Numbered from the stretch's first letter, positions 41,689 through 57,786 are shown. The stretch: 64,000 nucleotides of DNA from Isoperla grammatica (GCA_945910005.1 CAMDTW010000411.1:1-64000), one strand, 5' to 3'. Notes: generated by a model not told the origin, from the sequence alone. A program made the numbers and translations.

Positions 41689-42875
41689 ACCCTTCACTCT
41701 TCACTCTTCACTCTTCACTCGTCACTCTTCACTCGTCACTCTTCACTCTTCACTCGTCACTCTTCACTCGTCACGCTTCACTCGTCACGCTTCACTCGTC
41801 ACTCTTCACTCGTCACTCGTCACTCGTCACTCGTCACTCGTCACTCGTCACTCGTCATTCGTCACTCGTCACTCGTCACTCGTCACTCGTCACCCTTCAC
41901 CCTTCACCCTTCACCCTTCACCCTTCACCCTTCATCCTTCACCCTTCACCCTTCACCCTTCACCCTTCACCCTTCACCCTTCACCCTTCACCCGACACCC
42001 GTCACTCTTCACTCTTCACTCGTCACCCTTCACCCTTCACCCGTCACCCGTCACCCGTCACCCGTCACTCTTCACTCTTCATTCGTCACTCGTCATTCGT
42101 CACCCGTCACCCGTCACTCTTCACCCGTCACTCTTCACTCTTCACCCTTCACCCTTCACCCTTCACCCTTCACCCTTCACCCTTCACCCTTCACTCTTCA
42201 CTCTTCACTCGTCACCCTTCACCCGTCACCCGTCACCCGTCACTCTTCACTCTTCACTCGTCACTCGTCACTCGTCACCCGTCACCCGTCACCCGTCACT
42301 CTTCACCCTTCACCCTTCACCCTTCACCCTTCACCCTTCACCCTTTACCCTTCACCCTTAACCCTTCACCCTTCACCCGTCACCCGTCACCCGTCACTCT
42401 TCACTCGTCACCCTTCACCCTTCACCCTTCACCCTTCACCCTTCACCCTTCACCCTTCACTCTTCACTCTTCACTCTTCACCCTTCACCCTTCACTCTTC
42501 ACCCTTCACCCTTCACCCTTCACTCTTCACTCTTCACTCTTCACTCTTCACTCTTCACTCTTCACTCTTCACTCTTCACTCTTCACTCTTTACTTTTCAC
42601 TCTTCACTCTTCACTCTTCACTCTTCACTCTTCACTCTTCACTCTTCACTCTTCACTCTACACTCGTCACTCGTCACTCGTCACTCGTCACTCGTCACTC
42701 GCCACTCGTCACTCGTCACTCGTCACTCGTCACTCGTCACTCGTCACTCGTCACTCGTCACTCGTCACCCTTCACCCTTCACCCTTCACCCTTCACCCGT
42801 CACCCGTCATGCGTCACTCTTCACTCTTCACTATTCACTCTTCACTCTTCACTCTCCAGTCTTCACTCTCACTCT

Positions 42876-42910
<35 letters not shown>

Positions 42911-44565
42911 GTCACTCTCACTCTCACTCTCACTCCCACTCTCACCCTTCACTCTTCACCCTTCACTCTTCACTCTTCACCCTTCACTCTTCACCCTTCA
43001 CTCTTCACTCTTCACTCTTCACTCGTCACTCTTCACTCGTCACTCTTCACTCTTCACTCGTCACTCTTCACTCGTCACGCTTCACTCGTCACGCTTCACT
43101 CGTCACTCTTCACTCGTCACTCGTCACTCGTCACTCGTCACTCGTCACTCGTCATTCGTCACTCGTCACTCGTCACTCGTCACTCGTCACCCTTCACCCT
43201 TCACCCTTCACCCTTCACCCTTCACCCTTCATCCTTCACCCTTCACCCTTCACCCTTCACCCTTCACCCTTCACCCTTCACCCTTCACCCTTCACCCGAC
43301 ACCCGTCACTCTTCACTCTTCACTCGTCACCCTTCACCCTTCACCCGTCACCCGTCACCCGTCACTCTTCACTCTTCATTCGTCACTCGTCATTCGTCAC
43401 CCGTCACCCGTCACTCTTCACCCGTCACTCTTCACTCTTCACCCTTCACCCTTCACCCTTCACCCTTCACCCTTCACCCTTCACCCTTCACCCTTCACTC
43501 TTCACTCTTCACTCGTCACCCTTCACCCGTCACCCGTCACCCGTCACTCTTCACTCTTCACTCGTCACTCGTCACTCGTCACCCGTCACCCGTCACCCGT
43601 CACTCTTCACCCTTCACCCTTCACCCTTCACCCTTCACCCTTCACCCTTTACCCTTCACCCTTAACCCTTCACCCTTCACCCGTCACCCGTCACCCGTCA
43701 CTCTTCACTCGTCACCCTTCACCCTTCACCCTTCACCCTTCACCCTTCACCCTTCACTCTTCACTCTTCACTCTTCACCCTTCACACTTCACCCTTCACT
43801 CTTCACTCTTCACTCGTCACCCTTCACCCGTCACCCGTCACCCGTCACTCTTCACTCTTCACTCGTCACTCGTCACTCGTCACCCGTCACCCGTCACCCG
43901 TCACTCTTCACCCTTCACCCTTCACCCTTCACCCTTCACCCTTCACCCTTTACCCTTCACCCTTAACCCTTCACCCTTCACCCGTCACCCGTCACCCGTC
44001 ACTCTTCACTCGTCACCCTTCACCCTTCACCCTTCACCCTTCACCCTTCACCCTTCACCCTTCACTCTTCACTCTTCACTCTTCACCCTTCACCCTTCAC
44101 TCTTCACCCTTCACCCTTCACCCTTCACTCTTCACTCTTCACTCTTCACTCTTCACTCTTCACTCTTCACTCTTCACTCTTCACTCTTCACTCTTCACTC
44201 TTTACTTTTCACTCTTCACTCTTCACTCTTCACTCTTCACTCTTCACTCTTCACTCTTCACTCTTCACTCTACACTCGTCACTCGTCACTCGTCACTCGT
44301 CACTCGTCACTCGCCACTCGTCACTCGTCACTCGTCACTCGTCACTCGTCACTCGTCACTCGTCACTCGTCACTCGTCACTCGTAACTCGTCACTCGTCA
44401 CTCGTCACTCGTCACTCGTCACCCTTCACCCTTCACCCTTCACCCTTCACCCGTCACCCGTCATGCGTCACTCTTCACTCTTCACCCTTCACCCTTCACC
44501 CGTCACCCGTCACTCTTCACCCTTCACCCTTCACCCTTCACCCTTCACCCGTCACCCGTCATGCG

Positions 44566-44596
<31 letters not shown>

Positions 44597-45071
44597 TCAC
44601 TCTTCACTCTTCACTCTTGACTCTTCCCTCTTCACTCTTCCCTCTTCCCTCTTCCCTCTTCCCTCTTCCCACTTCCCTCTTCCCTCTTCCCTCTTCGCTC
44701 TTCCCTCTTCCCTCTTCCCTCTTCCCTCTTCCCTCTTCCCTCTTCCCTCTTCCCTCTTCACTCTTCATTCTTCACTCTTCGCTCTTCACTCTTCACTCTT
44801 CCCTCTTCACTCTTCACTCTTCACTCTTCACTCTTCACTCTTCACTCTTCACTCTTCACTCTTCACTCTTCACCCTTCACTCTTCACTCTTCACTCTTCA
44901 CTCTTCACTCTTCACTCTTCACTCTTCACTCTTCACTCTTCACTCTTCACTCTTCACTCTTCACTATTCACTCTTCACTCTTCACTCTTCACTCTTCACT
45001 CTCCAGTCTTCACTCTCACTCTTCACTCTCACTCTCACTCTCACTGTCACTCTCACTCTCACTCTCACTCC

Positions 45072-45113
<42 letters not shown>

Positions 45114-45551
45114 TCACTCTTCACTCTTCACTCTTCACTCTTCACTCTTCACTCTTCACTCTTCACTCTTCACTCTTCCCTCTTCCCTCTTCCCTCTTCC
45201 CTCTTCCCTCTTCCCTCTTCCCTCTTCCCTCTTCACTCTTCACTCTTCACTCTTCACTCTTCACTCTTCACTCTTCACTCTTCACTCTTCACTCTTCACT
45301 CCACTCTCACTCACACTCTCACTCTCACTCTCACTCTCACTCTTCACTCTTCACTCTTGACTCTTCCCTCTTCACTCTTCCCTCTTCCCTCTTCTTTCTT
45401 CCCTCTTCCCTCTTCACTCTTCACTCTTCACTCTTCACTCTTCACTATTCACTCTTCACTCTTCACTCTTCACTCTCCAGTCTTCACTCTCACTCTTCAC
45501 TCTCACTCTCACTCTCACTCTCACTGTCACTGTCACTCTCACTCTCACTCC

Positions 45552-45593
<42 letters not shown>

Positions 45594-45701
45594 TCACTCT
45601 TCAGTCTTCACTCTTCACTCTTCCCTCTTCCCTCTTCCCTCTTCCCTCTTCACTCTTCACTCTTCACTCTTCACTCTTCACTCTTCACTCTTCACTCTTC
45701 A

Positions 45702-45912
45702 CACACTCAAGCAAATATAAACAAGATAAGTAGTTTGTCTTTGTTTCAATAGGAATTCATAAAATATGTAAAAAGAACAAATATTCAACAACATTTATAC
45801 TTGAATACAGAAGATAATTACTCAAGAACATCTGGTATCAATCACAATGAATGAACATAGTCGGTGATGAGTTAAAGACACTTTTCCTGGGGGGAGGGGT
45901 TCCTCCTCACTG
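45702..45912 (+). repeat. Unique island, copy 2
   Basis: Near-identical to copy 1, 15,341 bp away, including the shorter AAAAAGAACAAATATTC version. Confidence 0.95.
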
Positions 45913-48441
45913 TTCACTCTTCACTCTTCTTCACTCTTCACTCTTCACTCTTCACTCTTCACTCTTCACTCTTCACTCTTCACTCTTCACTCTTCACTCG
46001 TCACTCGTCACTCGTCACTCGTCACTCGTCACTCTTCACTCTTCACTCTTCACTCGTCACTCGTCACTCGTCACTCGTCACTCGTCACTCGTCACTCGTC
46101 ACTCGTCACTCGTCACTCGTCACTCGTCACTCGTCACTCGTCACTCGTCACTCGTCACTCGTCACTCGTCACTCGTCACTCGTCACTCTTCACTCTTCAC
46201 TCTTCACTCTTCACTCTTCACTCTTCACTCTTCACTCTTCACTCGTCACTCGTCACTCGTCACTCGTCACTCGTCACTCGTCACTCGTCACTCGTCACTC
46301 GTCACTCGTCACTCTTCACTCTTCACTCGTCACTCGTCACTCGTCACTCGTCACTCGTCACTCGTCACCCTTCACCCTTCACCCTTCACCCTTCACCCTT
46401 CACCCGACACCCGTCACTCTTCACTCTTCACTCGTCACCCTTCACCCTTCACCCGTCACCCGTCACCCGTCACTCTTCACTCTTCATTCGTCAATCGTCA
46501 CTCGTCACTCGTCACCCGTCACTTTTCACCCGTCACTCTTCACTCTTCACCCTTCACCCTTCACCCTTCACCCTTCACCCTTCACCCTTCACCCTTCACC
46601 CTTCACCCTTCACTCTTCACTCGTCACCCTTCACCCGTCACCCGTCACCCGTCACTCTTCACTCTTCACTCGTCACTCGTCACTCGTCACCCGTTACCCG
46701 TCACTTTTCACCCTTCACCCTTCACCCTACACCCTTCACCCTTCACCCTTCACCCTTTACCCTTCACCCGTCACCCGTCACCCGTCACTCTTCACTCTTC
46801 ACTCGTCACCCTTCACCCTTCACCCTTCACCCTTCACCCTTCACCCGTCACCCGTCACCCGTCACTCTTCACTCTTCACTCTTCACTCGTCACTCGTCAC
46901 CCGTCACTCTTCACTCTTCACTCTTCACCCGTCACTCTTCACTCTTCACTCGTCACCCGTCACTCGTCACTCGTCACTCGTCACTCGTCATCGTCACTCG
47001 ACACTCGTCACTCGTCACTCGTCACTCGTCACCCTTCACCTTTCACCCATTTACCCTTCACCCTTCACCCTTCACTCGTCACCCTTCACCCTTCACTCGT
47101 CACTCGTCACTCGTCACTCTTCACTCGTCACTTGTCACTCTTCACTCTTCACTCGTCACCCTTCACTCTTCACTCGTCACCCTTCACCCTTCACCCTTTA
47201 CCCTTCACCCTTCACCCTTCACCCTTCACCCTTCACTCTTCACGCTTCACTCTTCACCCTTCACCCTTCACTCTTCACCCTTCACCCTTCACCCTTCACT
47301 CTTCACTCTTCACTCTTCATCTTCACTCTTCACTCTTCACTCTTCACTCTTCACTCTTCACTCTTCACTCTTCGATCTTCACTCTTCACTCTTCACTCTT
47401 CACTCTTCACTCTTCACTCTTCAGTCTTCAGTCTTCACTCTTCACTCTTCACTCTTCACTCGTCACTCGTCACTCGTCACTCGTCACTCTTCACTCTTCA
47501 CTCTTCACTCTTCACTCTTCACTCTTCACTCTTCACTCTTCACTCTTCACTCGTCACTCGTCACTCGTCACTCGTCACTCGTCACTCGTCACTCGTCACT
47601 CTTCACTCGTCACTCGTCACTCGTCACTCGTCACTCGTCACTCGTCACCCTTCACCCTTCACCCTTCACCCTTCACCCTTCACCCGACACCCGTCACTCT
47701 TCACTCTTCACTCGTCACCCTTCACCCTTCACCCGTCACCCGTCACTCTTCACTCTTCATTCGTCACTCGTCACTCGTCACTCGTCACCCGTCACCCGTC
47801 ACTCTTCACCCGTCACTCTTCACTCTTCACCCTTTACCCTTCACCCTTCACCCTTCACCCTTCACCCTTCACCCTTCACCCTTCACCCTTTACTCTTCAC
47901 TCGTCACCCTTCACCCGTCACCCGTCACCCGTCACTCTTCACTCTTCACTCGTCACTCGTCACTCGTCACCCGTCACCCGTCACTCTTCACCCTTCACCC
48001 TTCACCCTTCACCCTTCACCCTTCACCCTTCACCCGTCACCCGTCACCCGTCACCCGTCACCCGTCACTCTTCACTCTTATCTCGTCACCCTTCACCCTT
48101 CACCCTTCACCCTTCACCCTTCACTCTTTACCCTTCACTCTTTACCCTTCACTCTTTACCCTCCACTCTTTACCCTTCACTCTTTCCCCTTCACCCTTCA
48201 CCCTTCACCCTTCACCCTTCACCCTTCACCCTTCACCCTTCACTCTTCACTCTTCACTCTTCACCCTTCTCCCTTAACTCTTCACCCTTCACCCTTCACT
48301 CTTCACTCTTCACTCTTCACTCTTCACTCTTCACTCTTCACTCTTCACTCGTCACTCGTCACTCGTCACTCGTCACCCGTCACTCTTCACCCGTCACTCT
48401 TAACTCTTCACTCGTCACTCGTCACTCGTCACCCGTCACCC

Positions 48442-48651
48442 TTTACCCTTTACCCTTTACCCTTTACCCTTTACCCTTTACCCTTTACCCTTTACCCTTA
48501 ACCCTTTACCCTTTACCCTTTACCCTTTACCCTTTACCCGTTACCCTTTACCCTTTACCCTTTACCCTTTACCCTTTACCCTTTACCCTTTACCCTTTAC
48601 CCTTTACCCTTTACCCTTTACCCTTTACCCTTTACCCTTTACCCTTTACCC
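48442..48651 (+). repeat. TTTACCC block 4
   Basis: About 30 heptamers with one CTTAACCC and one GTTACCC; parallels block 2. Confidence 0.95.
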
Positions 48652-50563
48652 TTCACCCTTCACCCTTCACCCTTCACCCTTCACCCTTCACTCGTCACTC
48701 GTCACTCGTCACTCGTCACTCGTCACTCGTCACTCGTCACTCGTCACTCTTCCCTCTTCACTCGTCACCCTTCACCCTTCACCCTTCACCCGTCACCCGT
48801 CACCCTTCACCCGTCACCCGTCACCCTTCACCCGTCACCCTTCACCCTTCACCCTTCACCCTTCACCCTTCACCCTTCACCCTTCACCCTTCACTCTTCA
48901 CTCTTCACTCTTCACTCTTCACTCTTCACTCTTCACTCTTCACTCTTCACTCTTCACTCTTTACTCTTCACTCTTCACTCTTCACTCTTCACTCTTCACT
49001 CTTCACCCTTCACTCTTCACTCTTCACTCTTCACTCGTCACTCGTCACTCGTCACTCGTCACTCGTCACTCGTCACCCTTCACCCTTCACCCTTCACCCT
49101 TCACTCTTAACCCTTCACTCTTTACCCTTCACTCTTTACCCTTCACTCTTTACCCTTCACTCTTTACCCTTCACCCTTCACCCTTCACCCTTCACCCTTC
49201 ACCCTTCACCCTTCACCCTTCACCCTTCACCCTTCACCCTTCACCCTTCACTCTTCACCCTTCACTCTTCACTCTTCACTCTTCACTCGTCACCCTTCAC
49301 TCTTCACCCTTCACTCTTCACTCTTCACTCTTCACTCGTCACTCTTCACTCGTCACTCTTCACTCGTCACTCTTCACTCGTCACGCTTCACTCGTCACGC
49401 TTCACTCGTCACTCTTCACTCGTCACTCGTCACTCGTCACTCGTCACTCGTCACTCGTCACTCGTCATTCGTCACTCGTCACTCGTCAACCGTCACTCGT
49501 CACCCTTCACCCTTCACCCTTCACCCTTCACCCTTCACCCTTCATCCTTCACCCTTCACCCTTCACCCTTCACCCTTCACCCTTCACCCTTCACCCGACA
49601 CCCGTCACTCTTCACTCTTCACTCGTCACCCTTCACCCTTCACCCGTCACCCGTCACCCGTCACTCTTCACTCTTCATTCGTCACTCGTCACTCGTCACC
49701 CGTCACCCGTCACTCTTCACCCGTCACTCTTCACTCTTCACCCTTCACCCTTCACCCTTCACCCTTCACCCTTCACCCTTCACCCTTCACTCTTCACTCT
49801 TCACTCGTCACCCTTCACCCGTCACCCGTCACCCGTCACTCTTCACTCTTCACTCGTCACTCGTCACTCGTCACCCGTCACCCGTCACTCTTCACCCTTC
49901 ACCCTTCACCCTTCACCCTACACCCTTTACTCTTGACCCTTATCCCTTCACCCTTCACCCGTCACCCGTCGCTCTTCACTCGTCACCCTTCACCCTTCAC
50001 CCTTCACCCTTCACCCTTCACCCTTCACCCTTCACCCTTCACCCTTCACTCTTCACTCTTCACTCTTCACCCTTCACCCTTCACTCTTCACCCTTCACCC
50101 TTCACCCTTCACTCTTCACTCTTCACTCTTCACTCTTCACTCTTCACTCTTCACTCTTCACTCTTCACTCTTCACTCTTCACTCTTTACTTTTCACTCTT
50201 CACTCTTCACTCTTCACTCTTCACTCTTCACTCTTCACTCTTCACTCTTCACTCTTCACTCTTCACTCTTCACTCGTCACTCGTCACTCGTCACCTTTCA
50301 CTCGTCACTCGTCACTCGTCACTCGTCACTCGTCACTCGTCACTCGTCACTCGTCACTCGTAACTCGTCACTCGTCACTCGTCACTCGTCACTCGTCACC
50401 CTTCACCCTTCACCCTTCACCCTTCACCCGTCACCCGTCATGCGTCACTCTTCACTCTTCACCCTTCACCCTTCACCCGTCACCCGTCACTCTTCACCCT
50501 TCACCCTTCACCCTTCACCTTTCACCCTTCACCCTTCACCCTTCACCCGTCACCCGTCATGCG

Positions 50564-50594
<31 letters not shown>

Positions 50595-51007
50595 TCACTC
50601 TTCACTCTTGACTCTTCCCTCTTCACTCTTCCCTCTTCCCTCTTCCCTCTTCCCTCTTCCCCCTTCCCTCTTCCCTCTTCCCTCTTCGCTCTTCCCTCTT
50701 CCCTCTTCCCTCTTCCCTCTTCCCTCTTCCCTCTTCCCTCTTCCCTCTTCACTCTTCTTTCTTCACTCTTCGCTCTTCACTCTTCACTCTTCCCTCTTCA
50801 CTCTTCACTCTTCACTCTTCACTCTTCACTCTTCACTCTTCACTCTTCACTCTTCACTCTTCACTCTTCACTCTTCACCCTTCACTCTTCACTCTTCACT
50901 CTTTACTCTTCACTCTTCACTCTTCACTCTTCACTCTTCACTCTTCACTCTTCACTCTTCACTCTTCACTCTTCACTATTCACTCTTCACTCTTCACTCT
51001 CCAGTCT

Positions 51008-51048
<41 letters not shown>

Positions 51049-52286
51049 GTCACTCTCACTCTCACTCTCACTCCCACTCTCACCCTTCACTCTTCACCCT
51101 TCACTCTTCACTCTTCACCCTTTACTCTTCACCCTTCACTCTTCACTCTTCACTCTTCACTCGTCACTCTTCACTCGTCACTCTTCACTCTTCACTCGTC
51201 ACTCTTCACTCGTCACGCTTCACTCGTCACGCTTCACTCGTCACTCTTCACTCGTCACTCGTCACTCGTCACTCGTCACTCGTCACTCGTCACTCGTCAC
51301 TCGTCACTCGTCACTCGTCACTCGTCACTCGTCACCCTTCACCTTTCACCCTTCACCCTTCACCCTTCACCCTTCATCCTTCACCCTTCACCCTTCACCC
51401 TTCACCCTTCACCCTTCACCCTTCACCCTTCACCCTTCACCCGACACCCGTCACTCTTCACTCTTCACTCGTCACCCTTCACCCTTCACCCGTCACCCGT
51501 CACCCGTCACTCTTCACTCTTCATTCGTCACTCGTCATTCGTCACCCGTCACCCGTCACTCTTCACCCGTCACTCTTCACTCTTCACCCTTCACCCTTCA
51601 CCCTTCACCCTTCACCCTTCACCCTTCACCCTTCACCCTTCACTCTTCACTCTTCACTCGTCACCCTTCACCCGTCACCCGTCACCCGTCACTCTTCACT
51701 CTTCACTCGTCACTCGTCACTCGTCACCCGTCACCCGTCACCCGTCACTCTTCACCCTTCACCCTTCACCCTTCACCCTTCACCCTTCACCCTTTACCCT
51801 TCACCCTTAACCCTTCACCCTTCACCCGTCACCCGTCACCCGTCACTCTTCACTCGTCACCCTTCACCCTTCACCCTTCACCCTTCACCCTTCACCCTTC
51901 ACCCTTCACTCTTCACTCTTCACTCTTCACCCTTCACCCTTCACTCTTCACCCTTCACCCTTCACCCTTCACTCTTCACTCTTCACTCTTCACTCTTCAC
52001 TCTTCACTCTTCACTCTTCACTCTTCACTCTTCACTCTTCACTCTTCACTCTTCACTCTTTACTTTTCACTCTTCACTCTTCACTCTTCACTCTTCACTC
52101 TTCACTCTTCACTCTTCACTCTTCACTCTACACTCGTCACTCGTCACTCGTCACTCGTCACTCGTCACTCGCCACTCGTCACTCGTCACTCGTCACTCGT
52201 CACTCGTCACTCGTCACTCGTCACTCGTCACTCGTAACTCGTCACTCGTCACTCGTCACTCGTCACTCGTCACCCTTCACTCTTCA

Positions 52287-52501
52287 CACACTCAAGCAAA
52301 TATAAACAAGATAAGTAGTTTGTCTTTGTTTCAATAGGAATTCATAAAATATGTAAAAAGAAATAACAAATATTCAACAACATTTATACTTGAATACAGA
52401 AGATAATTACTCAAGAACATCTGGTATCAATCACAATGAATGAACATAGTCGGTGATGAGTTAAAGACACTTTTCCTGGGGGGAGGGGTTCCTCCTCACT
52501 G
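52287..52501 (+). repeat. Unique island, copy 3
   Basis: Carries the longer AAAAAGAAATAACAAATATT version, shared with copy 4. Confidence 0.95.
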
Positions 52502-53513
52502 TTCACTCTTCACTCTTCTTCACTCTTCACTCTTCACTCTTCACTCTTCACTCTTCACTCTTCACTCTTCACTCTTCACTCTTCACTTTTCACTCGTCAC
52601 TCGTCACTCGTCACTCGTCACTCGTCACTCTTCACTCTTCACTCTTCACTCGTCACTCGTCACTCGTCACTCGTCACTCGTCACTCGTCACTCGTCACTC
52701 GTCACTCGTCACTCGTCACTCGTCACTCGTCACTCGTCACTCGTCCCTCGTCACTCGTCACTCTTCACTCTTCACTCTTCACTCTTCACTCTTCACTCTT
52801 CACTCTTCACTCGTCACTCGTCACTCGTCACTCGTCACTCGTCACTCGTCACTCTTCACTCTTCACTCGTCACTCGTCACTCGTCACTCGTCACTCGTCA
52901 CCCTTCACCCTTCACCCTTCACCCTTCACCCTTCACCCTTCACCCGACACCCGTCACTCTTCACTCTTCACTCGTCACCCTTCACCCTTCACCCGTCACC
53001 CGTCACCCGTCACTCTTCACTCTTCATTCGTCACTCGTCACTCGTCACTCGTCACCCGTCACCCGTCACTCTTCACCCGTCACTCTTCACTCTTCACCCT
53101 TCACCCTTCACCCTTCACCCTTCACCCTTCACCCTTCACCCTTCACCCTTCACCCTTCACCCTTCACTCTTCACTCGTCACCCTTCACCCGTCACCCGTC
53201 ACCCGTCACTCTTCACTCGTCACTCGTCACTCGTCACCCGTCACCCGTCACTCGTCACTCGCCACTCGTCACTCGTCACTCGTCACTCGTCACTCGTCAC
53301 TCGTCACTCGTCACTCGTCACTCGTCACTCGTAACTCGTCACTCGTCACTCGTCACTCGTCACTCGTCACCCTTCACCCTTCACCCTTCACCCTTCACCC
53401 GTCACCCGTCATGCGTCACTCTTCACTCTTCACCCTTCACCCTTCACCCGTCACCCGTCACTCTTCACCCTTCACCCTTCACCCTTCACCCTTCACCCGT
53501 CACCCGTCATGCG

Positions 53514-53544
<31 letters not shown>

Positions 53545-56012
53545 TCACTCTTCACTCTTCCCCCTTCCCTCTTCCCTCTTCCCTCTTCGCTCTTCCCTCT
53601 TCCCTCTTCCCTCTTCCCTCTTCCCTCTTCCCTCTTCCCTCTTCACTCTTCTTTCTTCACTCTTCGCTCTTCACTCTTCACTCTTCCCTCTTCACTCTTC
53701 ACTCTTCACTCTTCACTCTTCACTCTTCACTCTTCACTCTTCACTCTTCACTCTTCACTCTTCACCCTTCACTCTTCACTCTTCACTCTTTACTCGTCAC
53801 CCTTCACCCTTCACTCGTCACTCGTCACTCGTCACTCGTCACTAATCACTCGTCACCCGTCACCCTTCACCCGTCACCCTTCACCCTTCACCCTTCACCC
53901 TTCACCCTTCACCCTTCACCCTTCACCCTTCACCCTTCACTCTTCACTCTTCACTCTTCACTCTTCACTCTTCACTCTTCACTCTTCACTCTTCACTCTT
54001 CACTCTTCACTCTTCGATCTTCACTCTTCACTCTTCACTCTTCACTCTTCACTCTTCACTCTTCAGTCTTCAGTCTTCACTCTTCACTCGTCACTCGTCA
54101 CTCGTCATCGTCACTCGACACTCGTCACTCGTCACTCGTCACTCGTCACCCTTCACCTTTCACCCATTTACCCTTCACCCTTCACCCTTCACTCGTCACC
54201 CTTCACCCTTCACTCGTCACTCGTCACTCGTCACTCGTCACTCTTCACTCGTCACTTGTCACTCTTCACTCTTCACTCGTCACCCTTCACTCTTCACTCG
54301 TCACCCTTCACCCTTCACCCTTTACCCTTCACCCTTCACCCTTCACCCTTCACCCTTCACTCTTCACGCTTCACTCTTCACCCTTCACCCTTCACTCTTC
54401 ACCCTTCACCCTTCACCCTTCACTCTTCACTCTTCACTCTTCATCTTCACTCTTCACTCTTCACTCTTCACTCTTCACTCTTCACTCTTCACTCTTCACT
54501 CTTCGATCTTCACTCTTCACTCTTCACTCTTCACTCTTCACTCTTCACTCTTCAGTCTTCAGTCTTCACTCTTCACTCTTCACTCGTCACTCGTCACTCG
54601 TCACTCGTCACTCTTCACTCTTCACTCTTCACTCTTCACTCTTCACTCTTCACTCTTCACTCTTCACTCTTCACTCGTCACTCGTCACTCGTCACTCGTC
54701 ACTCGTCACTCGTCACTCGTCACTCGTCACTCTTCACTCGTCACTCGTCACTCGTCACTCGTCACTCGTCACTCGTCACCCTTCACCCTTCACCCTTCAC
54801 CCTTCACCCTTCACCCGACACCCGTCACTCTTCACTCTTCACTCGTCACCCTTCACCCTTCACCCGTCACCCGTCACCCGTCACTCTTCACTCTTCATTC
54901 GTCACTCGTCACTCGTCACTCGTCACCCGTCACCCGTCACTCTTCACCCGTCACTCTTCACTCTTCACCCTTTACCCTTCACCCTTCACCCTTCACCCTT
55001 CACCCTTCACCCTTCACCCTTCACCCTTCACTCGTCACCCTTCACCCGTCACCCGTCACCCGTCACTCTTCACTCTTCACTCGTCACTCGTCACTCGTCA
55101 CCCGTCACCCGTCACTCTTCACCCTTCACCCTTTACCCTTCACCCTTCACCCTTCACCCGTCACCCGTCACCCGTCACCCGTCACCCGTCACTCTTCACT
55201 CTTATCTCGTCACCCTTCACCCTTCACCCTTCACCCTTCACCCGTCACCCGTCACCCGTCACTCTTTATTCTTCACTCGTCACTCGTCACTCGTCACTCG
55301 TCACTCGTCACTCGTCACTCGTCACCCTTCACCTTTCACCCTTCACCCTTCACCCTTCACCCTTCACTCGTCACCCTTCACCCTTCACTCGTCACTCGTC
55401 ACTCGTCACTCGTCACTAATCACTCGTCACCCGTCACCCTTCACCCGTCACCCTTCACCCTTCACCCTTCACCCTTCACCCTTCACCCTTCACCCTTCAC
55501 CCTTCACCCTTCACTCTTCACTCTTCACTCTTCACTCTTCACTCTTCACTCTTCACTCTTCACTCTTCACTCTTCACTCTTCACTCTTCACTCTTCACTC
55601 TTCACCCTTCACTCTTCACTCTTCACTCTTCACTCTTCACTCTTCACTCGTCACTCGTCACTCGTCACTCGTCACTCGTCACCCGTTACCCTTCACCCTT
55701 CACCCTTCACCCTTCACCCTTCACTCTTTACCCTTCACTCTTTACCCTTCACTCTTTACCCTCCACTCTTTACCCTTCACTCTTACCCCTTCACCCTTCA
55801 CCCTTCACCCTTCACCCTTCACCCTTCACCCTTCACCCTTCACTCTTCACTCTTCACTCTTCACCCTTCTCCCTTAACTCTTCACCCTTCACCCTTCACT
55901 CTTCACTCTTCACTCTTCACTCTTCACTCTTCACTCTTCACTCTTCACTCGTCACTCGTCACTCGTCACTCGTCACCCGTCACTCTTCACCCGTCACTCG
56001 TCACCCGTCACC

Positions 56013-56210
56013 CTTTACCCTTTACCCTTTACCCTTTACCCTTTACCCTTTACCCTTTACCCTTTACCCTTTACCCTTAACCCTTTACCCTTTACCCTTT
56101 ACCCTTTACCCTTTACCCGTTACCCTTTACCCTTTACCCTTTACCCTTTACCCTTTACCCTTTACCCTTTACCCTTTACCCTTTACCCTTTACCCTTTAC
56201 CCTTTACCCT
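56013..56210 (+). repeat. TTTACCC block 5
   Basis: About 28 heptamers with one CTTAACCC and one GTTACCC. Preceded by GTCACTCGTCACCCGTCAC, as in block 6. Confidence 0.95.
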
Positions 56211-57232
56211 TCACCCTTCACCCTTCACCCTTCACTCGTCACTCGTCACTCGTCACTCGTCACTCGTCACTCGTCACTCGTCACTCGTCACTCGTCACTC
56301 TTCCCTCTTCACTCGTCACCCTTCACCCTTCACCCTTCACCCGTCACCCGTCACCCTTCACCCGTCACCCGTCACCCTTCACCCGTCACCCTTCACCCTT
56401 CACCCTTCACCCTTCACCCTTCACCCTTCACCCTTCACCCTTCACCCTTCACTCTTCACTCTTCACTCGTCACCCTTCACCCGTCACCCGTCACCCGTCA
56501 CTCTTCACTCTTCACTCGTCACTCGTCACTCGTCACCCGTCACCCGTCACTCTTCACCCTTCACCCTTCACCCTTCACCCTTCACCCTACACCCTTTACT
56601 CTTGACCCTTATCCCTTCACCCTTCACCCGTCACCCGTCGCTCTTCACTCGTCACCCTTCACCCTTCACCCTTCACCCTTCACCCTTCACCCTTCACCCT
56701 TCACTCTTCACTCTTCACTCTTCACCCTTCACCCTTCACTCTTCACCCTTCACCCTTCACTCTTCACTCTTCACTCTTCACTCTTCACTCTTCACTCTTC
56801 ACTCTTCACTCTTCACTCTTCACTCTTCACTCTTCACTCTTCACTCTTTACTTTTCACTCTTCACTCTTCACTCTTCACTCTTCACTCTTCACTCTTCAC
56901 TCTTCACTCTTCACTCTTCACTCTTCACTCTTCACTCGTCACTCGTCACTCGTCACTCGTCACTCGTCACTCGTCAGTCGTCACTCGTCACTCGTCACTC
57001 GTCACTCGTCACTCGTCACTCGTCACTCGTCACTCGTAACTCGTCACTCGTCACTCGTCACTCGTCACTCGTCACCCTTCACCCTTCACCCTTCACCCTT
57101 CACCCGTCACCCGTCATGCGTCACTCTTCACTCTTCACCCTTCACCCTTCACCCGTCACCCGTCACTCTTCACCCTTCACCCTTCACCTTTCACCCTTCA
57201 CCCTTCACCCTTCACCCGTCACCCGTCATGCG

Positions 57233-57263
<31 letters not shown>

Positions 57264-57689
57264 TCACTCTTCACTCTTCACTCTTGACTCTTCCCTCTTC
57301 ACTCTTCCCTCTTCCCTCTTCCCTCTTCCCTCTTCCCCCTTCCCTCTTCCCTCTTCCCTCTTCGCTCTTCCCTCTTCCCTCTTCCCTCTTCCCTCTTCCC
57401 TCTTCCCTCTTCCCTCTTCCCTCTTCACTCTTCTTTCTTCACTCTTCGCTCTTCACTCTTCACTCTTCCCTCTTCACTCTTCACTCTTCACTCTTCACTC
57501 TTCACTCTTCACTCTTCACTCTTCACTCTTCACTCTTCACTCTTCACCCTTCACTCTTCACTCTTCACTCTTTACTCTTCACTCTTCACTCTTCACTCTT
57601 CACTCTTCACTCTTCACTCTTCACTCTTCACTCTTCACTCTTCACTATTCACTCTTCACTCTTCACTCTCCAGTCTTCACTCTCACTCT

Positions 57690-57724
<35 letters not shown>

Positions 57725-57750
57725 GTCACTCTCACTCTCACTCTCACTCC

Positions 57751-57786
<36 letters not shown>
